Part shown: in pieces, positions 6,588-14,810 of the stretch
Layout of the letters: each line of letters starts with the position of its first letter
How positions within the stretch are numbered: the stretch's first letter is position 1
Assembly: GCF_012935715.1 (NCBI RefSeq)
Contig: NZ_CP052860.1
Span: 6,510,001 to 6,574,000 of the forward strand
Length of the DNA: 64,000 bases
Direction of reading: 5' to 3'
Origin: Pseudomonas sp. ADAK13
GTDB taxonomy: Bacteria; Pseudomonadota; Gammaproteobacteria; Pseudomonadales; Pseudomonadaceae
Translations under genes and position numbers: made by a program
The notes under the pieces: model-generated
The model's input: only the letters and a program-made list of their open reading frames with translations
Databases searched by the model: none
Told to the model about the DNA's origin: nothing

Positions 6588-7982
6588 ATGCTTAACAACA
6601 GAAGAATGCATCGTAACCTTACACCCAAAGGTCTCACCTTCTGGGGGCAGTGGGCTATTGCCTTGAGTGTGGTCGTTGTACTTTTGTTTTCACTGGTACT
6701 GTTCAAGACCGGACAATTGGAAGCCCACTACCGGATATTGGCAGCCATTACAATACTGGCCTCTATCCCGGCCTACATGTTATGTGATGTCTATAGCAAA
6801 AAGGATGATTTTTTTGTAGGGCTGGGACGATTATTTACAGGCTGGTTATTGACCCTTGGGATATTGACTGTGGTCGGTATGGCCTGTAATGCCAGCTCGC
6901 TGTTTCCTCTGGAAACCCTGCTACTCTGGGCCGCCGTCAGCTATCCACTACTAGCACTTTGCTACATCCCCATTCACAGTCTCTCCCGCCACTACCATCG
7001 ACAACTTCACGAACGTCAGAAATCGCTGATTATTGGCACCGGAAAACTTGCAACCGACTTGGCCAACACTCTTGCCAGGCAAAAACGTTCGCCGTTAGTT
7101 GGCCTCGTAGGTCCGGCCAGTACCGTGCCCCAGACCAGCGCTCAACCTCAAATTCTCGGCGATTTGCCGGACCTTCCCGCACTGATCAGGCAACACGGAA
7201 TTCGCCGGCTGTACATCACTCATTCGCTCCAGGAAGCCACGCATATCGAGGCGCTGTACCTCAACCTGCTGGAGATCAGCGTGGACGTGATCTGGGTGCC
7301 CGACCTCAACAACATGCTGCTGCTCAACCACAGCGTGGCCGAGGTGGATGGCTTGCCGGCAATCTTCCTCAATGAGAGCCCGCTGACCAGTCGCCCGACC
7401 GCGGCACTGAGCAAGTCGCTGCTGGACAAGAGCCTGGCGCTGTTGGCGATTGTGCTGCTCAGCCCGTTGCTGCTGCTGTTCGCCCTGCTGATCAAACTCA
7501 CCTCCCCCGGCCCGGTGATCTTCAAGCAGGACCGTCACGGTTGGAATGGCGAGGTGATCAAGGTCTGGAAGTTCCGCTCGATGCGCGTGCATGACGACCA
7601 CGAAGTGCGCCAGGCAAGCCGCAACGACTCGCGCATTACCGGCGTAGGGCGCTTTATCCGGCGCACCTCCATCGACGAGTTGCCGCAGCTGTTCAACGTG
7701 TTGCAGGGGCATATGGCACTGGTGGGTCCGCGCCCCCATGCCGTGGCCCACAATGACTACTACTCGGGCAAGATTCGCGCCTACATGGCGCGGCATCGCA
7801 TCAAGCCCGGCATCACCGGCCTGGCGCAAGTCAACGGCTGCCGTGGCGAAACCGAGACCCTGGAGAAGATGCAAAAACGCGTCGATATCGACCTGAGCTA
7901 TATCAACAACTGGTCGCTGTGGCTCGACATCAAGATCCTCTTCAAGACCCCGTTTACCCTGCTGTCCAAAGACATCTATTGA
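6588..7982 (+). CDS. Undecaprenyl-phosphate sugar (glucose) phosphotransferase, WcaJ/PslA type
   Basis: A 464-aa membrane protein of the polyprenyl glycosylphosphotransferase family. The start at 6588 follows GGGAGC; upstream in-frame codons lack a good ribosome site. Four N-terminal membrane segments (about 20-125) precede a CoA-binding-like fold (LIIGTGKLATDLANTL) and a further hydrophobic helix near 280-300. The C-terminal catalytic Bac_transf domain has ITSPGPVIFKQ-like, KVWKFRSMRV, RRTSIDELPQLFNVLQG, LVGPRPHAVAHN and IKPGITGLAQVNGCRGET motifs. It loads the first sugar phosphate, probably glucose-1-P, onto the lipid carrier. It is the only capsule enzyme on the plus strand, so it probably has its own promoter downstream of the CTGCCATTT motifs. 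Confidence 0.92.
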   Translation: MLNNRRMHRNLTPKGLTFWGQWAIALSVVVVLLFSLVLFKTGQLEAHYRILAAITILASIPAYMLCDVYSKKDDFFVGLGRLFTGWLLTLGILTVVGMACNASSLFPLETLLLWAAVSYPLLALCYIPIHSLSRHYHRQLHERQKSLIIGTGKLATDLANTLARQKRSPLVGLVGPASTVPQTSAQPQILGDLPDLPALIRQHGIRRLYITHSLQEATHIEALYLNLLEISVDVIWVPDLNNMLLLNHSVAEVDGLPAIFLNESPLTSRPTAALSKSLLDKSLALLAIVLLSPLLLLFALLIKLTSPGPVIFKQDRHGWNGEVIKVWKFRSMRVHDDHEVRQASRNDSRITGVGRFIRRTSIDELPQLFNVLQGHMALVGPRPHAVAHNDYYSGKIRAYMARHRIKPGITGLAQVNGCRGETETLEKMQKRVDIDLSYINNWSLWLDIKILFKTPFTLLSKDIY

Positions 7983-7991
7983 CCCTCCCTT

Positions 7992-8043
7992 CCCCGTGTC
8001 GCTGCAACGGCGACGCGGGGCACCAGACGCCCTCAGGGGCGTC
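7992..8043 (+). terminator. Tandem GC-rich hairpins after the polyprenyl sugar transferase
   Basis: CCCCGTGTCGC (7992-8002) pairs with GCGACGCGGGG (8010-8020), with one G-T pair. Directly after, GACGCCC (8026-8032) pairs with GGGCGTC (8037-8043) around TCAG, and a pyrimidine-rich GTCTTCGCTCC follows. The first hairpin begins 9 bases after the stop codon. Neither has a strong T run, so termination strength is uncertain. Confidence 0.5.
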
Positions 8044-8204
8044 GTCTTCGCTCCCCGCCACTCTCCCCTATCGGCCGTAAAGATAACGCCCACAGCGACG
8101 CCTGGGCGTCCAGGCCCACGCCATTCGTAGAGGGTTCACAGAGGGGAAGTCAGGGAAATGTTGCTCGCCGGCATTGCACCTGGCGTTGTGTTGCCAAGGC
8201 CTTC

Positions 8205-8237
8205 TCACTGCCTGGCGCATTCAGCACCAGGCAGTGA
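8205..8237. terminator. 11-bp perfect hairpin between convergent genes
   Basis: TCACTGCCTGG (8205-8215) and CCAGGCAGTGA (8227-8237) form a perfect stem with an 11-base loop, 28 bases beyond the end of the yjbH-like gene on the minus strand. It may close the long minus-strand capsule transcript. There is no T run on either side. Confidence 0.45.
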
Positions 8238-8264
8238 ACAACCTTGTCGGCAAATGCCGCGCCG

Positions 8265-10355
8265 TCACTCAGTGATCTTCTCGAAGTTGTTGTAGAACAG
8301 CTCGCTGTCACGCCCATCGGTCATCGTCTGCAGCGAGTAAGCACGGTTCAGGCGCGCGCCGCCGTCGCGGGTCAGGGGTGCCCAGACGACGTTGGCCCGA
8401 CGCATCGTCGAGGTGCTCATCAACTCGTCGAACGGGACGGAAATGTAGATCCCTTTGTCGAAGCTGCCCTCGCCGTACTCTTCTTTCGAGGCGGTGGTCA
8501 GTGTCACCCAGCCACCAAATTTCACGCCGTTCTTGAACTGCCGGGAGATGTCGACGGTGGTGCCCCAGTCCCGCGCCAGATAACGGCCCACACTGACTGC
8601 CGCCAAGGTGTCATAGGGCAGCTCTGTGTAGCTGGTGACATGCCCGGTGATGGTCTGGTAATCACGCAGGCCGAAGCCCTGATTGAAATCACGCTGGCGC
8701 ACGACGTTCAGGTCTGCACCCACCGACCAGTGCTTGCCCGCCGGCCGAAACAACACTTCGCCGCCCACCCCGGCGTACATGGACTCCAGATAACCACCGT
8801 AGACCATGCCATACAGGTCCCGGTCCAGCCGCGCCGCATGGTTGAACTGGAAGTTTGGCATCGTCACATCCGACGTCGTCATGTATTGGCGCAGGTCGGT
8901 GCGCACCCGCGGCAACCCGCTGGGTGCGTCGTAGGTGAACTTGTCGTAGTTGTTCAGCAGGTTGGCGCTGAGCAAACCGCTCCACCAGGTGTTGCGGGTA
9001 AACCGGTACTCCGCGTCGGCATCGGCGGTGAACTGATACAGCAAGCCGTTGGGGCCGCCGATGTTCTGTTTGTAACCCAGGCCCAGGCCGTAGCTGAACG
9101 GCGCCTGCTTGCCGGTGTAAAGCGTGGTTTCCCGATGAGCAATCGCCGGATTGACCTCGGTGGCACGGTGCAGATCCGTCAACGGCTGCTCGTTGTTCAC
9201 CACCGCGCGGAAGGTGTCGCGGGGTACGCTGGTTTCTTCGATGGGCATGTCATAACGCTTGTTCACCAGGGTGAACCAATCGATGTCCTGATTGGCGCTG
9301 TTGTCGAGAATACGGCTGGCGCGCCCGACGGCCTTGGCTGAGTAGAAGTAGCGCTGCTGCTCGCCATACACCATCAATTCCGAGCCGCGCTGGGCAATGC
9401 GTTCCACCTTGTAGCCGGCATTCTGCTGCAGCCGATCGGCGACACTGGCCCAGTTGACCTGGTCGGGCGGCGTGGTCGGCATGCGTGCGGGCAACGGTTC
9501 GGCGGGCGGGTCATAGGTCTTGACCGGTGCCTTGCGGCTGACAAAGTTGGTGTGCAGGGTGATGCCGAACATCGCGGTGTTTCCGCGCTCCCAGGCCGCA
9601 CTCAGGTCAACGCTGTCGGCCAGCTTGTAGACCACACCGATATTGACTGGCGAGTCCTGCTTGATCGGGTTGTCCAACGGTTCGTGCTTGTAGTCGTTGC
9701 CCTCGTATTCGAGCTTCAGGCTCAGGGGTTCCCACGGCGTTTGATAGGCGATCCCGCCAAACAACGAAGGACGGCCCCTGAAGTAGGCGTTGGAGTTCAC
9801 GTCCCCTGCCCTGGCGACGACTGCGGTGCTCTTGGGCCGGTCGTTGAACTTGCTGCCGAACACCGACAGCGGGTTGCTGAAGTCCCCGCGATTGCCCAGG
9901 TAGCCCCAGGCAATGCCGAGGCTGAAATCCAGGTTGGCATAGCGCTTGTTGGCGACGAAGTATTCGCTGGAAAACAATCCGGTACCGCCGATGTCCCGGG
10001 CGCCGAAGGCCACTTGCGGCGCCCAGTGGCTTTCTTCCCAGAGCCGTGCCTTGAAGTCGATGGCTTTGTCTTTGAAGCTCTGGCTTCCGCTCAACGCCTC
10101 GGCACCGTACTTGCGGTTGCTGATGGCGGTGTAGCGAAACGAGCCCTCCAGCCAGTCGAACGGCTGCAAGGAAAAGCTGTAGCGCGAGTAAGGATCGGTC
10201 CGGTTGGCGTTGGCGCTCAGCTCGCCCGCCGGGGCCATGCGTGCGGTGGGAGTCTGTAGCAGGCCCACGCCGCCAAAATCATTTTGGGTGTAACGGGGCT
10301 CACCGTGAACCAGCCCACAGGGCAAAAGCAATACAGCTGCAAAACGTAAATTCAA
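8265..10355 (-). CDS. yjbH: YjbH-family outer-membrane exopolysaccharide protein
   Basis: A 696-aa protein with a short signal peptide (cleavage near VHGEP) and the YjbH/GfcD hallmark N-terminus (NDFGGVGLLQTPTARMAPAG), followed by long runs of alternating aromatic and polar residues typical of outer-membrane beta strands, ending EFFYNNFEKITE-like. Family members are predicted outer-membrane barrels encoded with YjbEFG/GfcABC and are tied to export or modification of exopolysaccharide; the exact activity is not established. Its ATG overlaps the stop of the GfcC-like gene (10352-10355). It is the last gene of the minus-strand run and is convergent with the polyprenyl sugar transferase. Confidence 0.88.
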   Translation of the reverse strand: MNLRFAAVLLLPCGLVHGEPRYTQNDFGGVGLLQTPTARMAPAGELSANANRTDPYSRYSFSLQPFDWLEGSFRYTAISNRKYGAEALSGSQSFKDKAIDFKARLWEESHWAPQVAFGARDIGGTGLFSSEYFVANKRYANLDFSLGIAWGYLGNRGDFSNPLSVFGSKFNDRPKSTAVVARAGDVNSNAYFRGRPSLFGGIAYQTPWEPLSLKLEYEGNDYKHEPLDNPIKQDSPVNIGVVYKLADSVDLSAAWERGNTAMFGITLHTNFVSRKAPVKTYDPPAEPLPARMPTTPPDQVNWASVADRLQQNAGYKVERIAQRGSELMVYGEQQRYFYSAKAVGRASRILDNSANQDIDWFTLVNKRYDMPIEETSVPRDTFRAVVNNEQPLTDLHRATEVNPAIAHRETTLYTGKQAPFSYGLGLGYKQNIGGPNGLLYQFTADADAEYRFTRNTWWSGLLSANLLNNYDKFTYDAPSGLPRVRTDLRQYMTTSDVTMPNFQFNHAARLDRDLYGMVYGGYLESMYAGVGGEVLFRPAGKHWSVGADLNVVRQRDFNQGFGLRDYQTITGHVTSYTELPYDTLAAVSVGRYLARDWGTTVDISRQFKNGVKFGGWVTLTTASKEEYGEGSFDKGIYISVPFDELMSTSTMRRANVVWAPLTRDGGARLNRAYSLQTMTDGRDSELFYNNFEKITE

Positions 10356-11119
10356 GGGTTCACCTCAGCCAACGGTTGAGTGGCGAAAAACTCGGCCAGT
10401 TGTTGGTTGAGATCAGGGGTCGGCGTCTCAAGATCATCGCTGCGCAGCGGCACCAGGATCCGGCTGCCGGGAGCGGCCACGACACCCTCCTCCCGATTCC
10501 AGGCCGCCACGCCCACACGTCGTACCTGGCCGTCGGGCTGGATCAGCCACAGGTCATCGCTCTCGGCGTCGTCGAGGACAGTGCAGTCGCGGACGTAATC
10601 CCGGATTTCCCTCATCGCCTGGTACGCCACATTGCAGGGCTGCGCGACCGCCCCCAGTACCTCAACGGTGGAGGGTCTTGCGGGGTAAAAAAGCTGGTCG
10701 CCCTCATCGAGCAACGCGTTGCGGGCGAACCCCGCCTCCACGGCGATCGGGTCCAGCACGGTCACCTGGCGGCCGGTGACGGGCAACTGCTCGACCTGCC
10801 GGTACAGACGCGCACTCAAGTCCGCCCGCGTGTGCTTGTTATCCAGCAAGGCCCCTCGTTGCAGCAGTTTCAGGTCGAACAACACGCCCGCCTTCAAACG
10901 CGCCTGCTTGCCTGCCTGCGACCGGTGCAGCCACGCGGCGCCCAACCAGTAGCTTTCGGCATTGGGCTGGGCCTCGCGAATCACGTCCAGCAAGCGCGCA
11001 CCGGGCTTGATGTCGAATGGGCCGGGGCTGCGCACATCACCGCTGACGGTGACGGCCGCCTGGCCAACGCCTGGGCCGATCAACAGCAGCCCAAGGCATA
11101 AAAGGGTCGAACACTTCAC
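10352..11119 (-). CDS. yjbG: GfcC/YjbG-family capsule protein
   Basis: A 255-aa periplasmic protein with a signal peptide (MKCSTLLCLGLLLIGPGVGQA). Two beta-grasp SLBB-like parts follow: VTVSGDVRSPGPFDIKPGARLLDVI near residues 23-47 and STVEVLGAVAQPCNVAYQAM near 150-170. GfcC-type proteins are soluble periplasmic partners in capsule export. It overlaps both neighbours by 4 bases (ATGA), so YjbF, YjbG and YjbH should be made in linked amounts. Confidence 0.87.
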   Translation of the reverse strand: MKCSTLLCLGLLLIGPGVGQAAVTVSGDVRSPGPFDIKPGARLLDVIREAQPNAESYWLGAAWLHRSQAGKQARLKAGVLFDLKLLQRGALLDNKHTRADLSARLYRQVEQLPVTGRQVTVLDPIAVEAGFARNALLDEGDQLFYPARPSTVEVLGAVAQPCNVAYQAMREIRDYVRDCTVLDDAESDDLWLIQPDGQVRRVGVAAWNREEGVVAAPGSRILVPLRSDDLETPTPDLNQQLAEFFATQPLAEVNP

Positions 11120-11778
11120 CGGACGGCCCCCCGATCAGGGCGCAACTGCACGATTTTCAACACCAGCCGGGGCGTCAGGTGCTGCTCGCTGCGCCAGATG
11201 AAACCATCCAGCGGATCGATCCAGTAACGGTTGGTGGCGCGGAAATTCAAGGTGGGCACATCCACCTGTTCGTCGATGCGCAGCAAGGCGTAATCCTTGT
11301 CCAGAATGCGGAGGATCTCGATACCGTGGGGGCTGAAACGGCTGTTGACCGCAAGACCGATTCGGTTGCCGTCATAGAGGTCGATCCAGCGGGTGCTGGC
11401 ATAGCCATCGGGCAGATGCTGGAGGCCGCGTTTGAACGGCGACTCGCCACTGAAGCGGGTGCCATCCAGGGAAACCCCCAGCCCGACGGTGCGCACCACC
11501 AGGCCGTTGCGCATCATCAGCACTTGCTTGCCGGAGGCGACCCAGAACTCCAGGTCGCCCCGACGACGGGGCATGGCCATCACCCCTTCGCTGACGGCGG
11601 TGGTGACCAGGATCTGCGGATACGGCACCGCGTCGACCTGGGCGCGGGTCACGTTGATGGAGGCCGGGCCGGTGACGGACGTTTCGAGGGTGTACCACGA
11701 CGCTCTCATCAACGGGTTACACCCGCACAACAAGAGCGCCATCGACAGACAGGCGCAGCTAGGCAAAATTTTCACCAC
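11116..11778 (-). CDS. yjbF: YjbF/GfcB-family lipoprotein
   Basis: A 220-aa protein starting at a GTG at 11778 (a second GTG follows at once). The lipobox LLCGC places the lipidated Cys at residue 20. The body matches the YjbF/GfcB family: YPQILVTTAVSEGVMAMPRR, LEFWVASGKQVLMMRNGLVV, and RYWIDPLDGFIWRSEQHLTP at the C-terminus. It is likely anchored in the outer membrane and works with YjbG and YjbH. It lies 11 bases after the Wza-like gene and overlaps yjbG by 4 bases. Confidence 0.88.
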   Translation of the reverse strand: MVKILPSCACLSMALLLCGCNPLMRASWYTLETSVTGPASINVTRAQVDAVPYPQILVTTAVSEGVMAMPRRRGDLEFWVASGKQVLMMRNGLVVRTVGLGVSLDGTRFSGESPFKRGLQHLPDGYASTRWIDLYDGNRIGLAVNSRFSPHGIEILRILDKDYALLRIDEQVDVPTLNFRATNRYWIDPLDGFIWRSEQHLTPRLVLKIVQLRPDRGAVR

Positions 11779-11789
11779 GGGATAGCGCC

Positions 11790-12902
11790 TTATCTGCTGT
11801 TGACTTCACTGAGGTCATTGGCCGATCTGGCACCCAGCCCAATGGCAGTGGCGGTAGGCAGCAGTTGGCTGATCAAGCGGTTCCAGCGCGTCACGCCGGC
11901 AGGCCCAACGTACACGATGTCTTGGGGCTGCAAGTCAAAGCGCGTGGCGAGCACCAGCGCCGAAGGTGACTGGGCATCGAGCTGGAACACCTTGGCCGGT
12001 TCGGCTTCCAGGTTGTCCACGCCGCGAATCACGTACACCGCATTGCCATTGGAAGTGGTCTGGTTCAAGCCCCCAGCCGTGCCCAGGGCATCGGTCAGGT
12101 TGATCGACTTGCCCTTGAAACTCAGCGCCCGGGGCTGATTGACTTCACCCATGAGGTACACGCGTTTCTGGTCGTTATAGGGCAAGTACAACCGGTCGCC
12201 GCCCTTGAGGTAGATGCCCTGCAGTTGCGAGCCCTGGCGATTGAGGCTGTCCAGGTCGAGCCTGTACTCGCGGCCGTCGCGGGTCAGGGTCAGGCCCGAC
12301 AGGTCGGCATTCGTCGGGTCGACACCGGCGGCGCCAATGGCCTCCACAGCGCTCAGTGGCGTGGTGGTGATCGGCTGCTGGCCGGCTTTCACCACCGCAC
12401 CGGTCACCACCACCGTCTGGCTGGCAAACCGCAGCACGCTGACGTCAACCTGAGGGCTTTCAATAAATTGCGCCAGGCGTCCGGAGATATAGGCGCGCAG
12501 CTCTTCGATGGTTTTACCGGCCACCGGGACGTTACCGATATACGGATAAAACAGCGTGCCGTCCGGGCGAACCAGGCGCCCGTTGGCATCAATCTGCTGT
12601 TGCGGCCCCGACGGCGCCGTCAACTCAGGGTGATCCCAGACCGTAATAAACAACAGGTCATTGGCGCCTACGCGATAGCCACCCGGAACATAAGACAATA
12701 ATTCCGAGGGCACCGATTCGCGTACTTGCGTGGCGGCATTCATGGCGATCAATTTGGGGGTGATGGGAATCAACTCCACCCGGGTACTTTCGAGAGAACC
12801 CTCACTGGACATTTGACCGGTGTCCATGTGTTGACCAGGCGAAAACATGCAGCCGTGCAAGCTGATACTTGCCAGCAAAAGAACAGGTAACCTACGAATC
12901 AT
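11790..12902 (-). CDS. wza: Outer-membrane polysaccharide export lipoprotein, Wza family
   Basis: A 370-aa lipoprotein (SLHGC lipobox, Cys18). The poly_export domain (YVPGGYRVGANDLLFITVWD, then FYPYIGNVPVAGKTIEELRA) is followed by two SLBB domains (TVVVTGAVVKAGQQPITTTP and RVYLMGEVNQPRALSFKGKS), and a C-terminal helix (TRWNRLISQLLPTATAIGL) that in Wza octamers forms the outer-membrane pore. It exports the finished polymer together with Wzc. A strong terminator separates it from the upstream yjbE-like gene, so part of its expression depends on read-through or a local promoter. Confidence 0.93.
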   Translation of the reverse strand: MIRRLPVLLLASISLHGCMFSPGQHMDTGQMSSEGSLESTRVELIPITPKLIAMNAATQVRESVPSELLSYVPGGYRVGANDLLFITVWDHPELTAPSGPQQQIDANGRLVRPDGTLFYPYIGNVPVAGKTIEELRAYISGRLAQFIESPQVDVSVLRFASQTVVVTGAVVKAGQQPITTTPLSAVEAIGAAGVDPTNADLSGLTLTRDGREYRLDLDSLNRQGSQLQGIYLKGGDRLYLPYNDQKRVYLMGEVNQPRALSFKGKSINLTDALGTAGGLNQTTSNGNAVYVIRGVDNLEAEPAKVFQLDAQSPSALVLATRFDLQPQDIVYVGPAGVTRWNRLISQLLPTATAIGLGARSANDLSEVNSR

Positions 12903-12932
12903 AATGGCACTACGCTAGTCGAGGGCGAGTCT

Positions 12933-12966
12933 AAAAAAGATCACCCAGAAAGTTCTGAGTGATCTT
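12933..12966 (-). terminator. Rho-independent terminator between the yjbE-like gene and wza
   Basis: Read on the minus strand, 12966-12954 pairs with 12949-12937 (13 pairs, one G-T) around a 4-base loop, and six T residues follow (12938-12933, partly within the stem). This is the best intrinsic terminator in the window. It sits 24 bases after the yjbE-like stop and ahead of wza, so transcripts from the yjbE promoter should mostly end here, with read-through feeding wza-yjbFGH. Confidence 0.85.
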
Positions 12967-12989
12967 GAACAACACACATTGCGGGTTAA

Positions 12990-13274
12990 TTAGTTGGTAC
13001 CGGTGGTACCACCTGTGCCGGTTGTGCCGCCGGTGCCGGAAGTACCGCCATTGGAACTGCCGCCCGAGTTGGAAGCAGCCGCCGCAGCGCCGACAACAGC
13101 CGTGCCGACCCCCACGGTTTCACCGAGCGTCACGCCGCCCACGACCGGGGTGCTCAACGACAGGGACTCGCCTGCGCTGGCCGTCTCGCTCACCGCTGCG
13201 CCGGCGACTTCACCCGCCGCCAGTGCCGCAGTACTTGTGAAAGCCAGCAAGCCAGCCAACAGTAATTGCTTCAT
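12990..13274 (-). CDS. yjbE: YjbE/GfcA-like small secreted Gly/Thr-rich protein
   Basis: A 94-aa protein with a clear signal peptide (MKQLLLAGLLAFTSTAALAA). The mature part is low-complexity Ala/Ser/Gly/Val, ending in repeated GTGGTTGT units. The same composition, length and position as the first gene of yjbEFGH or gfcABCD support the call; its function is unknown in those operons too. GGAGTCTGAT precedes the ATG. Only the terminator at 12933-12966 separates it from wza, an arrangement expected for a small, abundant product. Confidence 0.75.
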   Translation of the reverse strand: MKQLLLAGLLAFTSTAALAAGEVAGAAVSETASAGESLSLSTPVVGGVTLGETVGVGTAVVGAAAAASNSGGSSNGGTSGTGGTTGTGGTTGTN

Positions 13275-13454
13275 ATCAGACTCCTTCTCGATATTTACCC
13301 CTTATACAACTTTGCAATAAGGGAGTAGTGATGGAACGGAGATAAAACAGGCCATGAAAACTGCATATAGATCCTGCCGGATCACGCAATTAGCCTCTCA
13401 GGAATCATCTCACTTGTGGATACGGCAAACCACCAATGTTAATAATCGTCAGGT
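13275..13454. other. Intergenic region between ugd and the yjbE-like gene
   Basis: 180 bases, AT-rich towards the yjbE side. It should hold the promoter for yjbE-wza-yjbFGH on the minus strand; a TATAAG that could be a -10 box lies near 13302-13307, but I see no good -35. There is no convincing terminator for ugd, so the upstream long transcript may also continue through. No gene is seen. Confidence 0.35.
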
Positions 13455-14798
13455 TCAAATGATTGGCCGCACTGATAATCCGCGACCGATACCGTAATAC
13501 TCGAAACCATTGGCTTTCATGCGGTGCGGATCAAATATATTCCGGCCGTCAAAGATCACCGGCGTACTCAGTTTTTCTTTTATAAAGTCCAGGTCCGGGG
13601 CTTTGAACTCGCGCCACTCGGTCACGATCACCAACGCATCGGCACCCTGCAACGCGGCTTCCTTGGTGCCCATCAGCAGCAAGTCTTCGTTCATGCCGTA
13701 GATGCGCTGGGTTTCCGCCATGGCTTCCGGGTCGAACGCCTGAATCCTGGCCCCTACGCTGCGCAACTGTTCGATCAATACGCGGCTGGAGGCTTCGCGC
13801 ATGTCATCGGTATTGGGCTTGAAGGCCAGGCCCCAGATCGCAAAGGTCTTGCCTTCCAGTTGCCCACCGAAGTGATGGTGGATATGCCCGAACAGGTGCT
13901 GCTTCTGGCGCTTGTTGACTTCCTCGACAGCCGACAACAGGGTTGCCTGGTAGCCGATCGACGACGCGGTGCGCTCCAGGGCTTGCACGTCTTTCGGGAA
14001 GCACGAGCCGCCATAGCCGCAGCCGGGGTAGATAAAGTCGTAGCCGATTCGCGGGTCGGAACCAATGCCTTTACGCACGGCTTCAATGTCGGCGCCCAGG
14101 CGTTCGGCAAAGTTGGCCATTTCGTTCATGAACGAAATCTTGGTGGCCAACAGGCAGTTGGCTGCGTACTTGGTCAGCTCCGCACTGCGGATGTCCATCG
14201 TGATGATTTTTTCGTGGTTGCGGTTGAAGGGCTCATACAGCTCCCGCATGCGGTCCACGGCGTAGCTGCTGTCACTGCCGATGATGATTCGGTCGGGACG
14301 CGTGCAGTCCGCGACCGCCGAACCTTCCTTGAGGAACTCGGGGTTCGAGATGACGTGAAACTCCACCTCAAGCCCTCGGGACTTCAGCACCTCGGACACT
14401 TTCGCCCGGACTTTGTCCGCCGTGCCCACCGGCACTGTGGACTTGTTCACGATGATCTTCGGCTCGGTCATGTTGAGGGCAATGGTCGCCGCCACGGAGA
14501 GCACGTACTTGATGTCGGCGCTGCCGTCGTCATCCGGCGGCGTGCCCACGGCGATGAACTGCACCTCGCCGTGACGCACGCCCTGGGCGGCATCGGTGGT
14601 GAAATGCAGGCGGCCGGCATCATGGTTCTTCTGGACGAGCGCGCTTAACCCAGGCTCGTAGATCGGGATAATGCCGCTCTTGAGGTTCTCGACTTTCGTG
14701 GCGTCGATGTCGACACAACAGACTTCATGCCCCGCGTCAGCCAATACCGCCGCCTGCACCAGACCCACATAGCCGATTCCAAATACAGTTACATTCAT
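13455..14798 (-). CDS. ugd: UDP-glucose 6-dehydrogenase
   Basis: A 447-aa enzyme converting UDP-glucose to UDP-glucuronate with two NAD+. The N-terminal NAD-binding motif is GIGYVG (7-12). TPPDDDGSADIKYV, the STVPVGT segment, and the catalytic Cys266 in GGSCFPKD are all present, with the C-terminal UDP-binding domain (WGLAFKPNTDDMREASS). Length is normal for the family. It lies 12 bases after manC as the last gene of the long minus-strand biosynthetic run, providing the glucuronate donor for the repeat unit and hence the polymer's negative charge. Confidence 0.95.
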   Translation of the reverse strand: MNVTVFGIGYVGLVQAAVLADAGHEVCCVDIDATKVENLKSGIIPIYEPGLSALVQKNHDAGRLHFTTDAAQGVRHGEVQFIAVGTPPDDDGSADIKYVLSVAATIALNMTEPKIIVNKSTVPVGTADKVRAKVSEVLKSRGLEVEFHVISNPEFLKEGSAVADCTRPDRIIIGSDSSYAVDRMRELYEPFNRNHEKIITMDIRSAELTKYAANCLLATKISFMNEMANFAERLGADIEAVRKGIGSDPRIGYDFIYPGCGYGGSCFPKDVQALERTASSIGYQATLLSAVEEVNKRQKQHLFGHIHHHFGGQLEGKTFAIWGLAFKPNTDDMREASSRVLIEQLRSVGARIQAFDPEAMAETQRIYGMNEDLLLMGTKEAALQGADALVIVTEWREFKAPDLDFIKEKLSTPVIFDGRNIFDPHRMKANGFEYYGIGRGLSVRPII

Positions 14799-14810
14799 TT
14801 CAATACTCCT

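Noticed and set aside
8026..8237. Small gene between the polyprenyl transferase and yjbH
   Set aside because: No frame has a good start, ribosome site or recognisable protein. The region is accounted for by three hairpins.
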